64,000 nt of DNA from Pseudooceanicola sp050897975 (GTDB lineage: Bacteria > Pseudomonadota > Alphaproteobacteria > Rhodobacterales > Rhodobacteraceae), in contig NZ_JBPAXY010000001.1 of the NCBI RefSeq assembly GCF_050897975.1, forward strand, positions 434,001-498,000, read 5' to 3'. The notes beneath the pieces were generated by a model. The model was not told where the DNA came from, ran no database searches, and saw nothing but the letters and a program-made list of their open reading frames with translations. Both the position numbers and the translations under genes were made by a program. This document shows, piece after piece, positions 17,275 through 26,670 of the stretch. How positions within the stretch are numbered: position 1 is the first letter of the stretch; the number at the start of each line of letters is the position of its first letter.

Positions 17275-18089
17275 TGCTGCGACGCGCCGCCGCCCTTGCC
17301 CTGCTGACCGCCCTGGCCCTGCCCGTGGCGGCAAAGGAGGCGCCGCGGCGCGTCGTGTCGATGAACCTGTGCACCGATCAGATCGCCATGCAGCTGGCCG
17401 CCCCCGGCCAGCTGCACTCTGTCTCCTGGATCGCCCGCGACCCGCGCAGTTCCGCCATGGCCGAAGAGGCGCTGGCCTATCCTGCCAACCATGGCCGCGC
17501 CGAAGAGATCTGGTTGATGAAACCCGACCTGGTGCTGTCGGGCACCTTCACCGCCCGGGCCAGTGTCGAGATGCTGAAACGCCTCGGCACCCGCGTGGTC
17601 GAGGTGCCCCCGGCCTATAGCCTGGACGACATCCCCGACCGCATCCGCACCATCGGCGCCGCCCTGGGCCGCGAGGCCGAGGCCCGCGCGATGATCGCCC
17701 GGTTCGAGGCCCGCCTGACCGCCCTGCGCGCCGAGGTCGGCCACCGCCCCTCTGCCGCGATCTACTATGCCAACGGCTATACCACCGGCGACCGGACCCT
17801 GGCGGGCGAGATCCTGATCACCGCCGGTTTCGACAATATCGCGGGCGACACCATGGGCGGGCACCTGCCGCTGGAGCTGCTGGCCATGGCCGACCCCGAC
17901 GCCATCATCACCGGCACCCCCTATCCCGGCGCCTCACGCTCGGAAGAGGTGCTGGCCCATCCGGTGGTCGAGGCCCTGCGCGCCCGCGCCGCTTCGCGCG
18001 CGGTCACCGACAGTGACTGGATCTGTGGCACCCCCTATGTTCTGAAGGCGATCGACGATCTGGCCGCCTTCCGGAAAGGACTGGAATGA
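17274..18089 (+). CDS. btuF: cobalamin-binding periplasmic protein BtuF
   Basis: A 271-residue class III substrate-binding protein. A signal peptide (about 1-20) is followed by PRRVVSMNLCTDQIAMQLA, the N-lobe start typical of BtuF/FepB-type proteins. A long backbone helix separates the two lobes. It binds corrinoid in the periplasm and docks on BtuC. It overlaps btuB by 1 nt and btuC by 4 nt, so the genes are tightly coupled. Confidence 0.92.
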   Translation: MLRRAAALALLTALALPVAAKEAPRRVVSMNLCTDQIAMQLAAPGQLHSVSWIARDPRSSAMAEEALAYPANHGRAEEIWLMKPDLVLSGTFTARASVEMLKRLGTRVVEVPPAYSLDDIPDRIRTIGAALGREAEARAMIARFEARLTALRAEVGHRPSAAIYYANGYTTGDRTLAGEILITAGFDNIAGDTMGGHLPLELLAMADPDAIITGTPYPGASRSEEVLAHPVVEALRARAASRAVTDSDWICGTPYVLKAIDDLAAFRKGLE

Positions 18090-19069
18090 CCCGTCTCTTC
18101 GTGGTCCTCGTGACCCTGGTGATCCTGCTGGCCCTGGCCACGCTGATGGTGGGACCCGCCGAGGCAGGCCTGGCCGCCTCTGTCCGCGCCCTGCTGGGCG
18201 AGGGCGGCCCGCTGGTGCTGGTGATGCAGGAAATCCGCCTGCCCCGCATGTTGCTGGGCCTGATGATCGGCGCCTCGCTGGGCCTGTCAGGCGCCGCGTT
18301 GCAGGGCTATCTGCGCAACCCCCTGGCCGAGCCGGGGCTGATCGGCATTTCCTCTTCAGCCGCGCTTGGCGCGGTGATCGCCATCCAGACCGGCCTGGCC
18401 GCGGCCTTTGCCATGGCGCTGCCGCTGATGGCGCTGGCCTTCGCGCTGCTGGCGGTGGTGATCCTGCTGGCGCTGGCGGGCACACGGCGGGGCGACACCC
18501 TGACCCTGATCCTGGCGGGGATCGCCATTTCGGCCACCTCGGGCGCGCTGACGCAGCTGGTGCTGAACCTCTCGCCCAACCCCTTCGCCACCTCGGAAAT
18601 CGTCTTCTGGCTGATGGGATCGCTGGCCGACCGCTCGATGACCCATGTGGCCCTGGCCGCGCCCTTCATCGCCCTTGGCCTGCTGCTGATGGCGGGGCTG
18701 GGCCGGTCGCTGGACGCGCTGACCCTGGGCGAGGATGCCGCCGCCTCGATGGGCGTCAACCTGACCCGGCTGCGCCTGCGGGTGGTGATCGGCACCGCCT
18801 GCGTGGTGGGCGCGGGCACCGCCGTTGCGGGCGCCATCGGCTTTATCGGCCTGGTGGTGCCGCATCTGCTGCGCCCCTTCACCGGCCACCGGCCCGGGCC
18901 CCTGCTCTGGGCCTCGGCGCTTGGCGGGGCGGCCATGCTGCTGGCCGCCGACGTGGCGGTGCGCCTGCTGCTGCCGGATCGTGACCTGAAGCTGGGGGTG
19001 CTGACCGCGCTGGTCGGCGCGCCCTTCTTCCTGCACCTGATCTGGCGCAACCGGAGGGCGCGGGCATGA
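18086..19069 (+). CDS. btuC: cobalamin ABC transporter permease BtuC
   Basis: A 327-residue FecCD-family permease with about nine to ten helices. Characteristic sequences are EIRLPRMLLGLMIGASLGLSG near the N-terminus (in part), RNPLAEPGLIGISSSAALGAV, and GFIGLVVPHLLRPFTGHRP, where the ATPase couples. As a homodimer it forms the corrinoid channel in the inner membrane. It overlaps both neighbours by ATGA. Confidence 0.95.
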   Translation: MTRLFVVLVTLVILLALATLMVGPAEAGLAASVRALLGEGGPLVLVMQEIRLPRMLLGLMIGASLGLSGAALQGYLRNPLAEPGLIGISSSAALGAVIAIQTGLAAAFAMALPLMALAFALLAVVILLALAGTRRGDTLTLILAGIAISATSGALTQLVLNLSPNPFATSEIVFWLMGSLADRSMTHVALAAPFIALGLLLMAGLGRSLDALTLGEDAAASMGVNLTRLRLRVVIGTACVVGAGTAVAGAIGFIGLVVPHLLRPFTGHRPGPLLWASALGGAAMLLAADVAVRLLLPDRDLKLGVLTALVGAPFFLHLIWRNRRARA

Positions 19070-19812
19070 CCCTTCTGAGCGTCGATGACCTGTCCGTCAC
19101 CCTGCGCGGGCGCGAGATCTTCCGCGATGTCAGCTTCGACATCGGCCCGGGCGAGTTTGTCGGGCTGATCGGCCCCAATGGCGCGGGCAAGACCACGCTG
19201 ATGCGCGCCGCCCTCGGCCTGATCGAGGCGCAGGGTCGCAGCTCTGCCGCCGCGATGGCCCCCGGCGCGCGAGCCCGCCATGTGGCCTGGATGCCCCAGG
19301 CGCGCGAGATCGCCTGGCCGGTGACGGTGGAAACCCTGGTCTCGCTGGGCCGCCTGCCCCATGGCGGCGGCGGGCCTGCCGATCATGCCGCCATCGTCGG
19401 CGCGATCAACCGCATGGCCCTGGCGCCGCTGCAACAGCGGGTGGCGACGCGCCTGTCGGGCGGCGAACAGGCCCGCGCCCTGATCGCCCGCGCCCTGGCC
19501 CAGGAAACGCCGCTGCTGCTGGCAGATGAACCGACCGCAGGCCTCGACCCCGCCCATCAGATCTCGACCATGGAGGTCTTCGCGGATCTGGCCGCCGCCG
19601 GTCAGGGGGTGCTGTTGTCGCTGCACGACCTGGGCCTGGCCGCGCGCCACTGTACGCGCCTGCTACTGCTGGCCGAGGGGCGTCTGCTGGCCGATGGCCC
19701 GCCCGAGGCGGTGCTGACCCCCGAGCTGCTGGCCCGCGCCTTCCACATCACCGCCCATCACGCCCAGACGCCCGACGGGCCGGTCTTCCAACCCCTCAGC
19801 GTGATCCGATGA
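19066..19812 (+). CDS. btuD: cobalamin ABC transporter ATPase BtuD
   Basis: A 248-residue ATPase. Walker A is GPNGAGKTTL (about 38-47), the signature is LSGGEQARALIARALA, Walker B is LLLADEPTAGLDP, and the H-loop is LSLHDLGLAARH. It drives BtuC-mediated corrinoid import. ATGA overlaps with btuC and cbiZ place it inside the riboswitch-controlled operon. Confidence 0.95.
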   Translation: MTLLSVDDLSVTLRGREIFRDVSFDIGPGEFVGLIGPNGAGKTTLMRAALGLIEAQGRSSAAAMAPGARARHVAWMPQAREIAWPVTVETLVSLGRLPHGGGGPADHAAIVGAINRMALAPLQQRVATRLSGGEQARALIARALAQETPLLLADEPTAGLDPAHQISTMEVFADLAAAGQGVLLSLHDLGLAARHCTRLLLLAEGRLLADGPPEAVLTPELLARAFHITAHHAQTPDGPVFQPLSVIR

Positions 19813-20471
19813 GCCTTGATCTCTCCCCGCCCTGGCTGTGCTTCGATCTGGGCGCCCCGCACCGGGTGCTGAGCTGGGCGCCCTACCGCCCCGGCTTCGT
19901 CACCGCCGAGCAGATCCTGTGGCGCGAGGTGCGCAATGCCGACCTGCCCGAGGATCTGGACGCCCACGCCTGGCTGGCGGCAGAGGTGGCGGCCCTGGAA
20001 GGGCCAGAGGCGGTCTGTTTCCTGACCTCGCGCGACATCCGCGCCCATCACATGCGCCAGGTCCAGGTGGGCGGGGCGCTGGCCCAGGTGGTGGCCACCG
20101 TGGGCCTGTCCAATGCCGAACGCGTCGGCACCCGGCTGGACCGCAGCGGCACCGACTGGGGCACGATCAACATCGCCGTCCGCCTGGGCGGCGGCAGCTA
20201 TGCCGACACCGCCCTGCTGGAGGCGCTGTCGATCGCCACCCAGGCCCGCACCGCCGCCGTGATGGACCATGGCGCGACGCTGCCCACCGGGATTGCCACC
20301 GGCACCGGCACCGATTGCGTGGCCGTGGCCGCCCGGCCGGGCGCGAACGCCTATGCCGGGCTGCATACCGAGATCGGCGAGGCCGTGGGCCGGGCCACCT
20401 ATGACGCCGTGCTGGCGGGCGCCGCCGAATGGCAGGCCTATTGGCAGGCCCACGGGCGCGGGTTCTTCTGA
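19809..20471 (+). CDS. cbiZ: adenosylcobinamide amidohydrolase CbiZ
   Basis: A 220-residue salvage enzyme. CbiZ cleaves the aminopropanol side chain from adenosylcobinamide (and in Rhodobacter also pseudocobalamin) to give adenosylcobyric acid, which re-enters cobalamin synthesis. Family sequences seen are CFLTSRDIRAHH, ATVGLSNAERVG, TINIAVRLGG and IATGTGTDCVAVAARPG. As the last gene of the btuBFCD operon it allows remodelling of imported corrinoids. It converges with the FAD/GcvT gene, 19 bp away. Confidence 0.95.
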   Translation: MSLDLSPPWLCFDLGAPHRVLSWAPYRPGFVTAEQILWREVRNADLPEDLDAHAWLAAEVAALEGPEAVCFLTSRDIRAHHMRQVQVGGALAQVVATVGLSNAERVGTRLDRSGTDWGTINIAVRLGGGSYADTALLEALSIATQARTAAVMDHGATLPTGIATGTGTDCVAVAARPGANAYAGLHTEIGEAVGRATYDAVLAGAAEWQAYWQAHGRGFF

Positions 20472-20490
20472 GGCCCCGCGCCGAGGCGGT

Positions 20491-22938
20491 TCAGACCTTC
20501 ACCCGCTCGGATTTCGGATCGTAGAAGGGCCGCAGGCTGACCTCTGCCGCCACGCGACGACCCGCAATGTCCACCTCATAGCGGCTGCCCAGCACCTCTT
20601 CGACCGACTGCCCGGCGCAGGGTACATAGGCCACACCCATGGCCGCGCCCAGGTGGTGGCCATAGGCGCCCGAGGTCAGATGCGACACCACCTGCCCGTC
20701 GCGCAACAGCGGCTCGGCATGGTACAGCAGCGGCTCGGGCTCGGTCAGCTTCAGCTGCACCAGCCGCATCGCCAGCCCCGCCTCGCGCTTGCGCAGCACC
20801 GCGTCACGGCCGATGAAATCGGGCTTGTCGGTCTTCACCGCAAAGCCAAGGCCCGCCTCCAGCACATGATCCTCGCAGGTGATGTCATGGCCGAAGTGGC
20901 GGAACCCCTTCTCGATCCGCAGGGTGTCCATGGCGTGCAGCCCGACCAGCCGGGCGTCCTGCTCCAGCCCCGCGCGGTGCAGCTCTTCGAAGACATGGGC
21001 GGCCATGTCGGTGGAGACATAGATCTCCCAGCCCAGCTCGCCCACATAGGTCACCCGGTGCGCCCGGGCCAGGGCCATCCCGATCTCGATCTCGCGCGCG
21101 GTGCCGAAGGGATGGGCGGCGTTGGAGAAGTCGTCGGGCGACACGGCCCCAAGCAACGCCCGCGCCTGCGGGCCCATGACGGCGATGACGGCCTCGGCGG
21201 CGGTCATGTCGGTCAGGGTGACGCGGGCCGCGCCCAGATGGCGGCGCAGATGCGCCATGTCGGCGGGCAGGGTGGCGGCGGGGGTGACCACCAGATAGGC
21301 GGTTTCCGACAGGCGGGTGACGGTCACATCGGCCTCGATCCCGCCGCGCGTGTTCAGGAACTGGGTATAGACGATGCGCCCCGGCGCCACGTCCATCTGC
21401 CCCCCCGCCACGCGGTTGAGGAAGGCGCAGGCCTCTGGCCCCTCGACCCGGATCTTGCCGAAAGAACTCATGTCGTAGAGGCCCACGCCCTGGCGCACCG
21501 CGCGGTGCTCGGCGGCGACATTGTCGAACCAGCCGGGGCGCTGCCAGGAATAGTCATAGGCCGCCACCTGACCGGGCCGGGCGTACCAGTTGGCGCGCTC
21601 CCAGCCCGCCAGCTCGCCAAAGACCGCGCCCTCGGCCTTCAGGTGCCCCTGCAGGGGCGAGCGGCGGATACCCCGCGCCGTGGCCTTCTGGCGGAAGGGG
21701 AAGTGGTCGGCGTAAAGCAGGCCCAGGGTCTCGGTCGAGCGCTCGACCAGATAGCTGCGGTTGCCCTGAAAGGGCTGCATCCGCGCGATGTCCACATCGC
21801 CCAGGTCAAAAGGTTTCTCGCCCGCCTCCATCCATTCCGACAGGGCCTTGCCCGCGCCGCCCGCCGACTGGATCCCGATGGAGTTGAACCCGGCGGCGAC
21901 CCAGACATTGTCCATCTCGGGCGCCTGGCCCAGGTGGTAGGCGTCATCGGGGGTAAAGCTTTCGGGTCCGTTGAAGAAGGTGTGGATCCCCGCCTCGGCC
22001 AGCATCGGCACCCGCTGCACCGCGGCCTCAAGGATCGGTTCGAAATGCTCGAAATCCTCGGGCAGCTGGTCGAATTCGAAGCTGTCGGGGATGCCCGTCA
22101 TGCCCCAGGGTTTCGCCACCGGCTCAAACGCGCCCAGAAGGATCTTGCCCGCGTCCTCTTTGTAATAGGCGCATTCGTCGGGCACCCGCAGGGTGGGCAG
22201 CCGGTCGAGGCCGGGGATGTCCTCGGTCACCAGATAGAAATGCTCGCAGGCTTGCAGGGGCACGTTGACGCCCAGCATCCGGCCCACCTCGCGGCCCCAC
22301 ATGCCGGCGCAGTTGACCACGTGGTCACAGGTCGTGCTACCCGTGGCGCCCTCTTCGGTGGTCCAGTGCACGCCGGTCACTCGGCGGCCTGCGCGGGCGA
22401 CGCCGGTGACCTTCACCCGCTCCAGCACCTGGGCGCCGCGCATCCTGGCGCCCTTGGCCAGGGCCAGGGCGATATTGGCCGGATCCCCCTGCCCGTCCTT
22501 CGGCAGCCAGACGCCCGCCTTGACGTCGCCGACCTCGACATGGGGATACAGCGCCTTCACCTCGGCGGCGCCGATCTCTTCGACCTCGACCCCGAAGGCG
22601 CGGGCCATGGCGGCCTGGCGCAGGATCTCTTCGCGCCGCGCCTCGGTCAGGGCGATGGTGATCGACCCGTTGCGGCGGAACCCGGTGGCCACGCCCGTCT
22701 CGGCCTCCAGCTCGCCGTAAAGTTCCTGGCTGTATTTCGCCAGCCGGGTCATGTTCTTCGACGAGCGCAGCTGCGCGATCAGCCCCGCCGCGTGCCAGGT
22801 GGTGCCCGAGGTCAGCTGCTTGCGTTCCAGCAGCACCACGTCACGCCAGCCCAGCTGGGTCAGGTGATAGGCCACGGAACAGCCGATGACACCGCCGCCG
22901 ATGATGACGACGCGGGCGGAAGACGGGGGAAGAGACAT
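20491..22938 (-). CDS. FAD-dependent dehydrogenase with GcvT domain (dimethylglycine/sarcosine dehydrogenase-like)
   Basis: An 815-residue fusion. The N-terminal DAO-type FAD domain begins VVIIGGGVIGCSVAYHL, with the flavin-attachment region SGTTWHAAGLI. The C-terminal half is an aminomethyltransferase (GcvT) domain (DMSSFGKIRVEGPEA, GELGWEIYV, RIEKGFRHFGHDI), which passes formaldehyde to tetrahydrofolate. This layout fits dimethylglycine or sarcosine dehydrogenases that oxidatively demethylate N-methylated amino acids. The exact N-methyl substrate is unknown; DMSP demethylase-like and betaine-derived substrates are alternatives. It lies 40 bp after the XRE-cupin gene and is probably co-transcribed with it. 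Confidence 0.92.
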   Translation of the reverse strand: MSLPPSSARVVIIGGGVIGCSVAYHLTQLGWRDVVLLERKQLTSGTTWHAAGLIAQLRSSKNMTRLAKYSQELYGELEAETGVATGFRRNGSITIALTEARREEILRQAAMARAFGVEVEEIGAAEVKALYPHVEVGDVKAGVWLPKDGQGDPANIALALAKGARMRGAQVLERVKVTGVARAGRRVTGVHWTTEEGATGSTTCDHVVNCAGMWGREVGRMLGVNVPLQACEHFYLVTEDIPGLDRLPTLRVPDECAYYKEDAGKILLGAFEPVAKPWGMTGIPDSFEFDQLPEDFEHFEPILEAAVQRVPMLAEAGIHTFFNGPESFTPDDAYHLGQAPEMDNVWVAAGFNSIGIQSAGGAGKALSEWMEAGEKPFDLGDVDIARMQPFQGNRSYLVERSTETLGLLYADHFPFRQKATARGIRRSPLQGHLKAEGAVFGELAGWERANWYARPGQVAAYDYSWQRPGWFDNVAAEHRAVRQGVGLYDMSSFGKIRVEGPEACAFLNRVAGGQMDVAPGRIVYTQFLNTRGGIEADVTVTRLSETAYLVVTPAATLPADMAHLRRHLGAARVTLTDMTAAEAVIAVMGPQARALLGAVSPDDFSNAAHPFGTAREIEIGMALARAHRVTYVGELGWEIYVSTDMAAHVFEELHRAGLEQDARLVGLHAMDTLRIEKGFRHFGHDITCEDHVLEAGLGFAVKTDKPDFIGRDAVLRKREAGLAMRLVQLKLTEPEPLLYHAEPLLRDGQVVSHLTSGAYGHHLGAAMGVAYVPCAGQSVEEVLGSRYEVDIAGRRVAAEVSLRPFYDPKSERVKV

Positions 22939-22978
22939 GGGGCGCGCGATCCTTCGATGCGGGAGAAAGGGGGGCCGT

Positions 22979-23536
22979 TCAGTAAACCGGGGGCGAGATG
23001 ACCCAGACCGCCACGGCGGGCGCGTCATAGGGGTTGGCCCAGCGGAAGGTCTGCTTGCGGATGCGGAAACTGTCGCCTGCGGCGATGGTGAAGGCCTCGT
23101 CGTCCAGCCAGATATCCAGACGGCCCGAGACCAGATAGGCCACCTCCTGCGTCGGGCGGCGGATCAGCTCATCCCCGGTCTTGTGCGGCTGAAAGAGGGA
23201 ATGGATCACCTCGAAACTGTCGGTCAGGTCGGGCGAGATCAGCTCTTCGACCAGCCCCTGTTCCGGGTCGCCCATCTTGCGCCGGGCGCCTGCGCGCACG
23301 ATCCGGCCGCGCTCGGCCTCGGGCGCATTGGCGGCGCCGAACAGCAGCGACAGGGGCACCTCGAAGATATCGGCCAGCTTGCGCAGGTCCGACATGCGGG
23401 GGTTCGACAGGTCGCGTTCCACCTGGCTGAGCCAACCGACGGAACGGCCAACGCGGAACGCCAGCTCTTCCAGCGTCAGACCGCGGGAGGTGCGCAGGGC
23501 GCGAATGTCCTGTCCTAGGGTGTCGGGGCGGGTCAT
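22979..23536 (-). CDS. XRE family regulator with C-terminal cupin
   Basis: A 185-residue repressor-type protein. The helix-turn-helix occupies about 8-62 (RTSRGLTLEELAFRVGRSVG, then LSQVERDLSNPRMS). The cupin sensor domain is about 110-183 (PTQEVAYLVSGRLDIWL, AGDSFRI). It belongs with PuuR/SutR-like sensors that bind a small metabolite. It is the first gene of an operon with the FAD/GcvT dehydrogenase, so it probably responds to that enzyme's substrate. A strong dyad sits just upstream of its start and is likely its own operator. Confidence 0.92.
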   Translation of the reverse strand: MTRPDTLGQDIRALRTSRGLTLEELAFRVGRSVGWLSQVERDLSNPRMSDLRKLADIFEVPLSLLFGAANAPEAERGRIVRAGARRKMGDPEQGLVEELISPDLTDSFEVIHSLFQPHKTGDELIRRPTQEVAYLVSGRLDIWLDDEAFTIAAGDSFRIRKQTFRWANPYDAPAVAVWVISPPVY

Positions 23537-23546
23537 GGGGGCCTCG

Positions 23547-23609
23547 AAATGAAAAACACGCCCAATTCTTCACTTCAGCTCAGTGAAGAAATCAAGGGAT
23601 TTTTCATTT
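23547..23609. promoter_or_regulatory. nested concentric inverted repeats upstream of the XRE-cupin gene
   Basis: The inner perfect dyad is TTCTTCACT-N7-AGTGAAGAA (23566-23574 and 23582-23590). The outer dyad is AAATGAAAAA (23547-23556) with TTTTTCATTT (23600-23609). Both share the same centre at 23578. The position directly before the XRE-cupin start fits an autoregulatory operator, perhaps bound by two stacked dimers. Confidence 0.7.
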
Positions 23610-23675
23610 TCTGGGCCGCGCAGCCGGAAACACCCCCTGCGCGGGCAGATTCCCTTGCCGTTGATGCTTGGAATT

Positions 23676-25148
23676 TCAGCGCTCCGACAGCTCGGCGATG
23701 GCGCGGCCGATCAGTTCGACCCCCTGCGGGATGCGGTTGCTGGCGATCGAGGAATAGGCCAGCCGGTAGAACTGCTGATTCTGCTCGCTGGGTTTGAAGA
23801 AGGCCTGGCCCGGCTCGATCACCACCGAATCCTCGCGCAGCCGCAGGGCCAGGTCGGTGGTGCTGACATGGGCGGGCGCGCGCAGCCAGAAGGACGACCC
23901 GCCGGTCAGCCCGGGCGTCGCCAGGTCCAGCCCGGCCTCTTCGATGGCCTTTTCCATCACCGCGCGGCGGCGGCTGAAGGCATCGCCCATGCGCGCCAGC
24001 TGGGCGTCGAAATGACCCAGCGACAGGAAATAGGCCATGGTGCGCTGCACATGGCCGGGCGGGTGGCGCATGATATAGGCCCGCATCGACCGCGCCTGCC
24101 GGATGAAGGGTTCCGGCGCCACCATGTAGCCCATGCGCAGCCCGGGAAAGAGCGTCTTGGAAAACGACCCGATATAGATCACATGCCCCGTCCGGTCCTG
24201 TGCCTTCAGCGCCGGAGTGGGGGCGCGCAGGGAGGGCAGCTCGAATTCGTAGTCATCCTCGACCACGACGAAGTTTTCCTCGCGCGCCCGTGCCAGCAGG
24301 TCGCGGCGGCGGGCCTGGGGCATGGTGACATTGGTCGGGCAATGGTGGCTGGCGGTGGTGAAGACCGCGTCGATGCCGCGGGGGATGTCCTCGGGCGGCA
24401 GGCCGTCCTCGTCGATATCGACAAAATGCGTGCGGCAGCGCGATTGCCGCAGCAGGTCGCGCAGGCCCGCGTAGCCGGGGTTTTCCATTGCCGCCACCCG
24501 GTCGGGGCCCAGCAAAAGCTGGGTGGCGATCCACAGCGCATTCTGCGCCCCCATGGTCAGCAGGATCTCTTGCGGCCCGGCCGAAATGCCGCGCCGGGGC
24601 AGCAGCTGGCGGCGCAGGAACTCGATCAGCACCGGGTCGTCGCGTTCGTAGTAATCGGTGGTCAGCGCCTCGAAATCCTTGCGCCCCAGGGCGTTGATCG
24701 CGCACAGCCGCCAGTTCTGGTGATCGAAGAGGCGCGGATCGCTTTGGCCATAGATGAAGGGGAAGTGATAGCTGCGCCAGTCCGGCGGGCGCACCAGTTC
24801 CGAGGGCGGGCGCTGCGGGTTGGCAATGGCCGCCTGCCAGTCCAGCGCGCCCTCGGGCTCGGCCTGCGGCGCGGTGAACTGCGGCCGGCGCGGCGCGGTG
24901 TCGGCGATGAAATAGCCCGAGCGGTCGCGCGACACCAAAAAGCCGTTGGCCACCAGTTCGTTATAGGCCAGCGAGACGGTGATCCGCGCCACCTTCAGAT
25001 GTTTGGCAAAGGCCCGGGTCGAGGGCATCTTCTCGCCCGGCTGGAACCGCCCCGTCAGGATGGCGTCGGCCACCACCTGCTGGATCTGCTGTTGCAGGGT
25101 GCGGTCGCTGTCGGGGTCAAGGAACAGGGTTTCGGTGGGGATCGCCAT
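23676..25148 (-). CDS. tauR: MocR/GntR-type PLP-dependent regulator, TauR-like
   Basis: A 490-residue chimera of a GntR winged helix (about 15-80; GEKMPSTRAFAKHLKVARITV) and a class I aminotransferase-like domain. The PLP lysine is in GSFSKTLFPGLRMGY. Members sense an amine through PLP; TauR of Rhodobacter capsulatus activates taurine genes. The neighbourhood (tpa directly upstream, tauABC divergent) supports the TauR call. The recognition repeats between tpa and tauA also fit. It has no enzyme role that I would claim. Confidence 0.9.
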   Translation of the reverse strand: MAIPTETLFLDPDSDRTLQQQIQQVVADAILTGRFQPGEKMPSTRAFAKHLKVARITVSLAYNELVANGFLVSRDRSGYFIADTAPRRPQFTAPQAEPEGALDWQAAIANPQRPPSELVRPPDWRSYHFPFIYGQSDPRLFDHQNWRLCAINALGRKDFEALTTDYYERDDPVLIEFLRRQLLPRRGISAGPQEILLTMGAQNALWIATQLLLGPDRVAAMENPGYAGLRDLLRQSRCRTHFVDIDEDGLPPEDIPRGIDAVFTTASHHCPTNVTMPQARRRDLLARAREENFVVVEDDYEFELPSLRAPTPALKAQDRTGHVIYIGSFSKTLFPGLRMGYMVAPEPFIRQARSMRAYIMRHPPGHVQRTMAYFLSLGHFDAQLARMGDAFSRRRAVMEKAIEEAGLDLATPGLTGGSSFWLRAPAHVSTTDLALRLREDSVVIEPGQAFFKPSEQNQQFYRLAYSSIASNRIPQGVELIGRAIAELSER

Positions 25149-25202
25149 GGTCAGCCTTCGTTTCGACCGAGCCTAGGCGATCGCCCCGGGCGCGGGGAAG
25201 CC

Positions 25203-26585
25203 TCAGGCGACCCCGGCAGCCAGCACCGCATCCAGAGTGCCGGTGATCTGGTCGATATCGGCCTCGGTCGCGATCAAAGCGGGCGCCAGGCAGAGGGTGT
25301 TGTTCATCCCCGGCAGGGCGCGGGCGGTCTTGCCGATGATCACCCCGCGCGCCCGGGCCTCGGCCACCACCCGCTGCGCCGCCGCCTCGGGCAGGGGCGC
25401 GCGGCTGGCGCGGTCGGCCACCAGCTCGACCCCGCAGAGCAGGCCCTTGCCGCGCACCTCGCCGATCACCGGGTGCCGCTCGGCCAGATCCCGCAGGTTC
25501 GCCATCAGCCGCGCGCCCATGGCGCGGGTATTAGCCAGCAGATCCTCGTCCTCGATGATGCGCATGTTCTCCAGCGCCGCCGCCGGGCCAGCGGTGCAGC
25601 CCGCATAGGTCGAGATGTCGCGAAAATGGCTCATCTCGTCCTCGGGGGCCTCCTTGAAGACGTCAAAGACCTCTTCGGTGGTCACCAGACAGGCGATGGC
25701 GGCATAGCCAGAGGCCACGCCCTTGGCCATGGTCACGAAGTCGGGGCGCAGCCCGTAGTGCTGATAGCCGAACCATTCGCCGGTGCGGCCCAGCCCGCAG
25801 ACCACCTCGTCCAGATGCAGCAGGATATCGTACTTCGCGCAGATCTCCTGCACCCGGGGCCAGTAGGTTTCGGGCGGCACGATGACCCCGCCGCCCGCCG
25901 TGATCGGTTCCAGGCACAGGGCGCCCACGGTATCGGGGCCCTCGCGCAGGATCACCTCTTCGATGGCATCGGCGGCGGCCAGGCCATAGTCCTGCACGTC
26001 GGGGTACTGGCTGCGATAGGCCAGGCAATGGGGCACCTCGACGAAACCGGGGGTGAAGGGTCCGTAGTCGCGCACCCGTTCCCCCTGGCCGCAGGCCGCC
26101 AGGGCGGTGATGGACGAGCCGTGATAGTCGCGCTGGCGATAGAGGATCTTGGACTTGCGCCCGCCATGGCGCAGGGCGGCGATCTGGCGGACCATCTTCC
26201 AGGCCTTCTCGTTCACCTCGGTGCCCGAACTGCCGTAATAGACCCGGGACATCCCCGGCATCTTTTCGATCAGTTTTTCGGCAAAGCGCGCCCCCGGCAC
26301 CGATCCGGTGGTCTGGGCGAAGAAGTTCATCTCGGCCAGGGCGTCCTTCACCGCCTCGGCGATGGACAGCCGCCCATAGCCCACGTTCACCGTCCAGACG
26401 CCGCCCGAAACCGCGTCCAGGAACTCGGCCCCCGCGGCATCCCAGACCCGCATTCCGCGCCCCTTCACCAAGAGCCCCGGATCGCTTGTTTCAAAGGGTT
26501 TGTGCTGGGTCAGATGGTGCCAGACATGGGCACGGTCGGCGCGCACGGCGTCACTGAAACGGGTCTGGGGCTGGTCGAGGCTCAT
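25203..26585 (-). CDS. tpa: taurine--pyruvate aminotransferase
   Basis: A 460-residue class III aminotransferase. It transfers the amino group of taurine to pyruvate, giving sulfoacetaldehyde and alanine. Motifs: YYGSSGTEVNEKAWK (PLP phosphate contact), DYHGSS, LHLDEVVCGLGRTG (Asp bound to the pyridine N), and TMAKGVASGYA with the Schiff-base lysine. The start at 26585 (MSLDQPQTRF) follows CAGGATG. The expected next enzyme, sulfoacetaldehyde acetyltransferase (Xsc), is not in this window. The context (tauR downstream, tauABC divergent) makes taurine much more likely than other omega-amino acids. Confidence 0.92.
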   Translation of the reverse strand: MSLDQPQTRFSDAVRADRAHVWHHLTQHKPFETSDPGLLVKGRGMRVWDAAGAEFLDAVSGGVWTVNVGYGRLSIAEAVKDALAEMNFFAQTTGSVPGARFAEKLIEKMPGMSRVYYGSSGTEVNEKAWKMVRQIAALRHGGRKSKILYRQRDYHGSSITALAACGQGERVRDYGPFTPGFVEVPHCLAYRSQYPDVQDYGLAAADAIEEVILREGPDTVGALCLEPITAGGGVIVPPETYWPRVQEICAKYDILLHLDEVVCGLGRTGEWFGYQHYGLRPDFVTMAKGVASGYAAIACLVTTEEVFDVFKEAPEDEMSHFRDISTYAGCTAGPAAALENMRIIEDEDLLANTRAMGARLMANLRDLAERHPVIGEVRGKGLLCGVELVADRASRAPLPEAAAQRVVAEARARGVIIGKTARALPGMNNTLCLAPALIATEADIDQITGTLDAVLAAGVA

Positions 26586-26670
26586 GGCGGCATCCTGTGT
26601 CCGAAGGGGCGGGTCTGCTGCGGTGCAGCGGGGAGATGCGCAAATGAAATGCACGGAAAACGACCGCCGG

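Noticed and set aside
20269..23001. Long open frame opposite the FAD/GcvT gene
   Set aside because: It lies antisense to a clear 815-residue enzyme, is His/Gly/Arg-rich and matches no family; GC-rich codon bias alone explains it.
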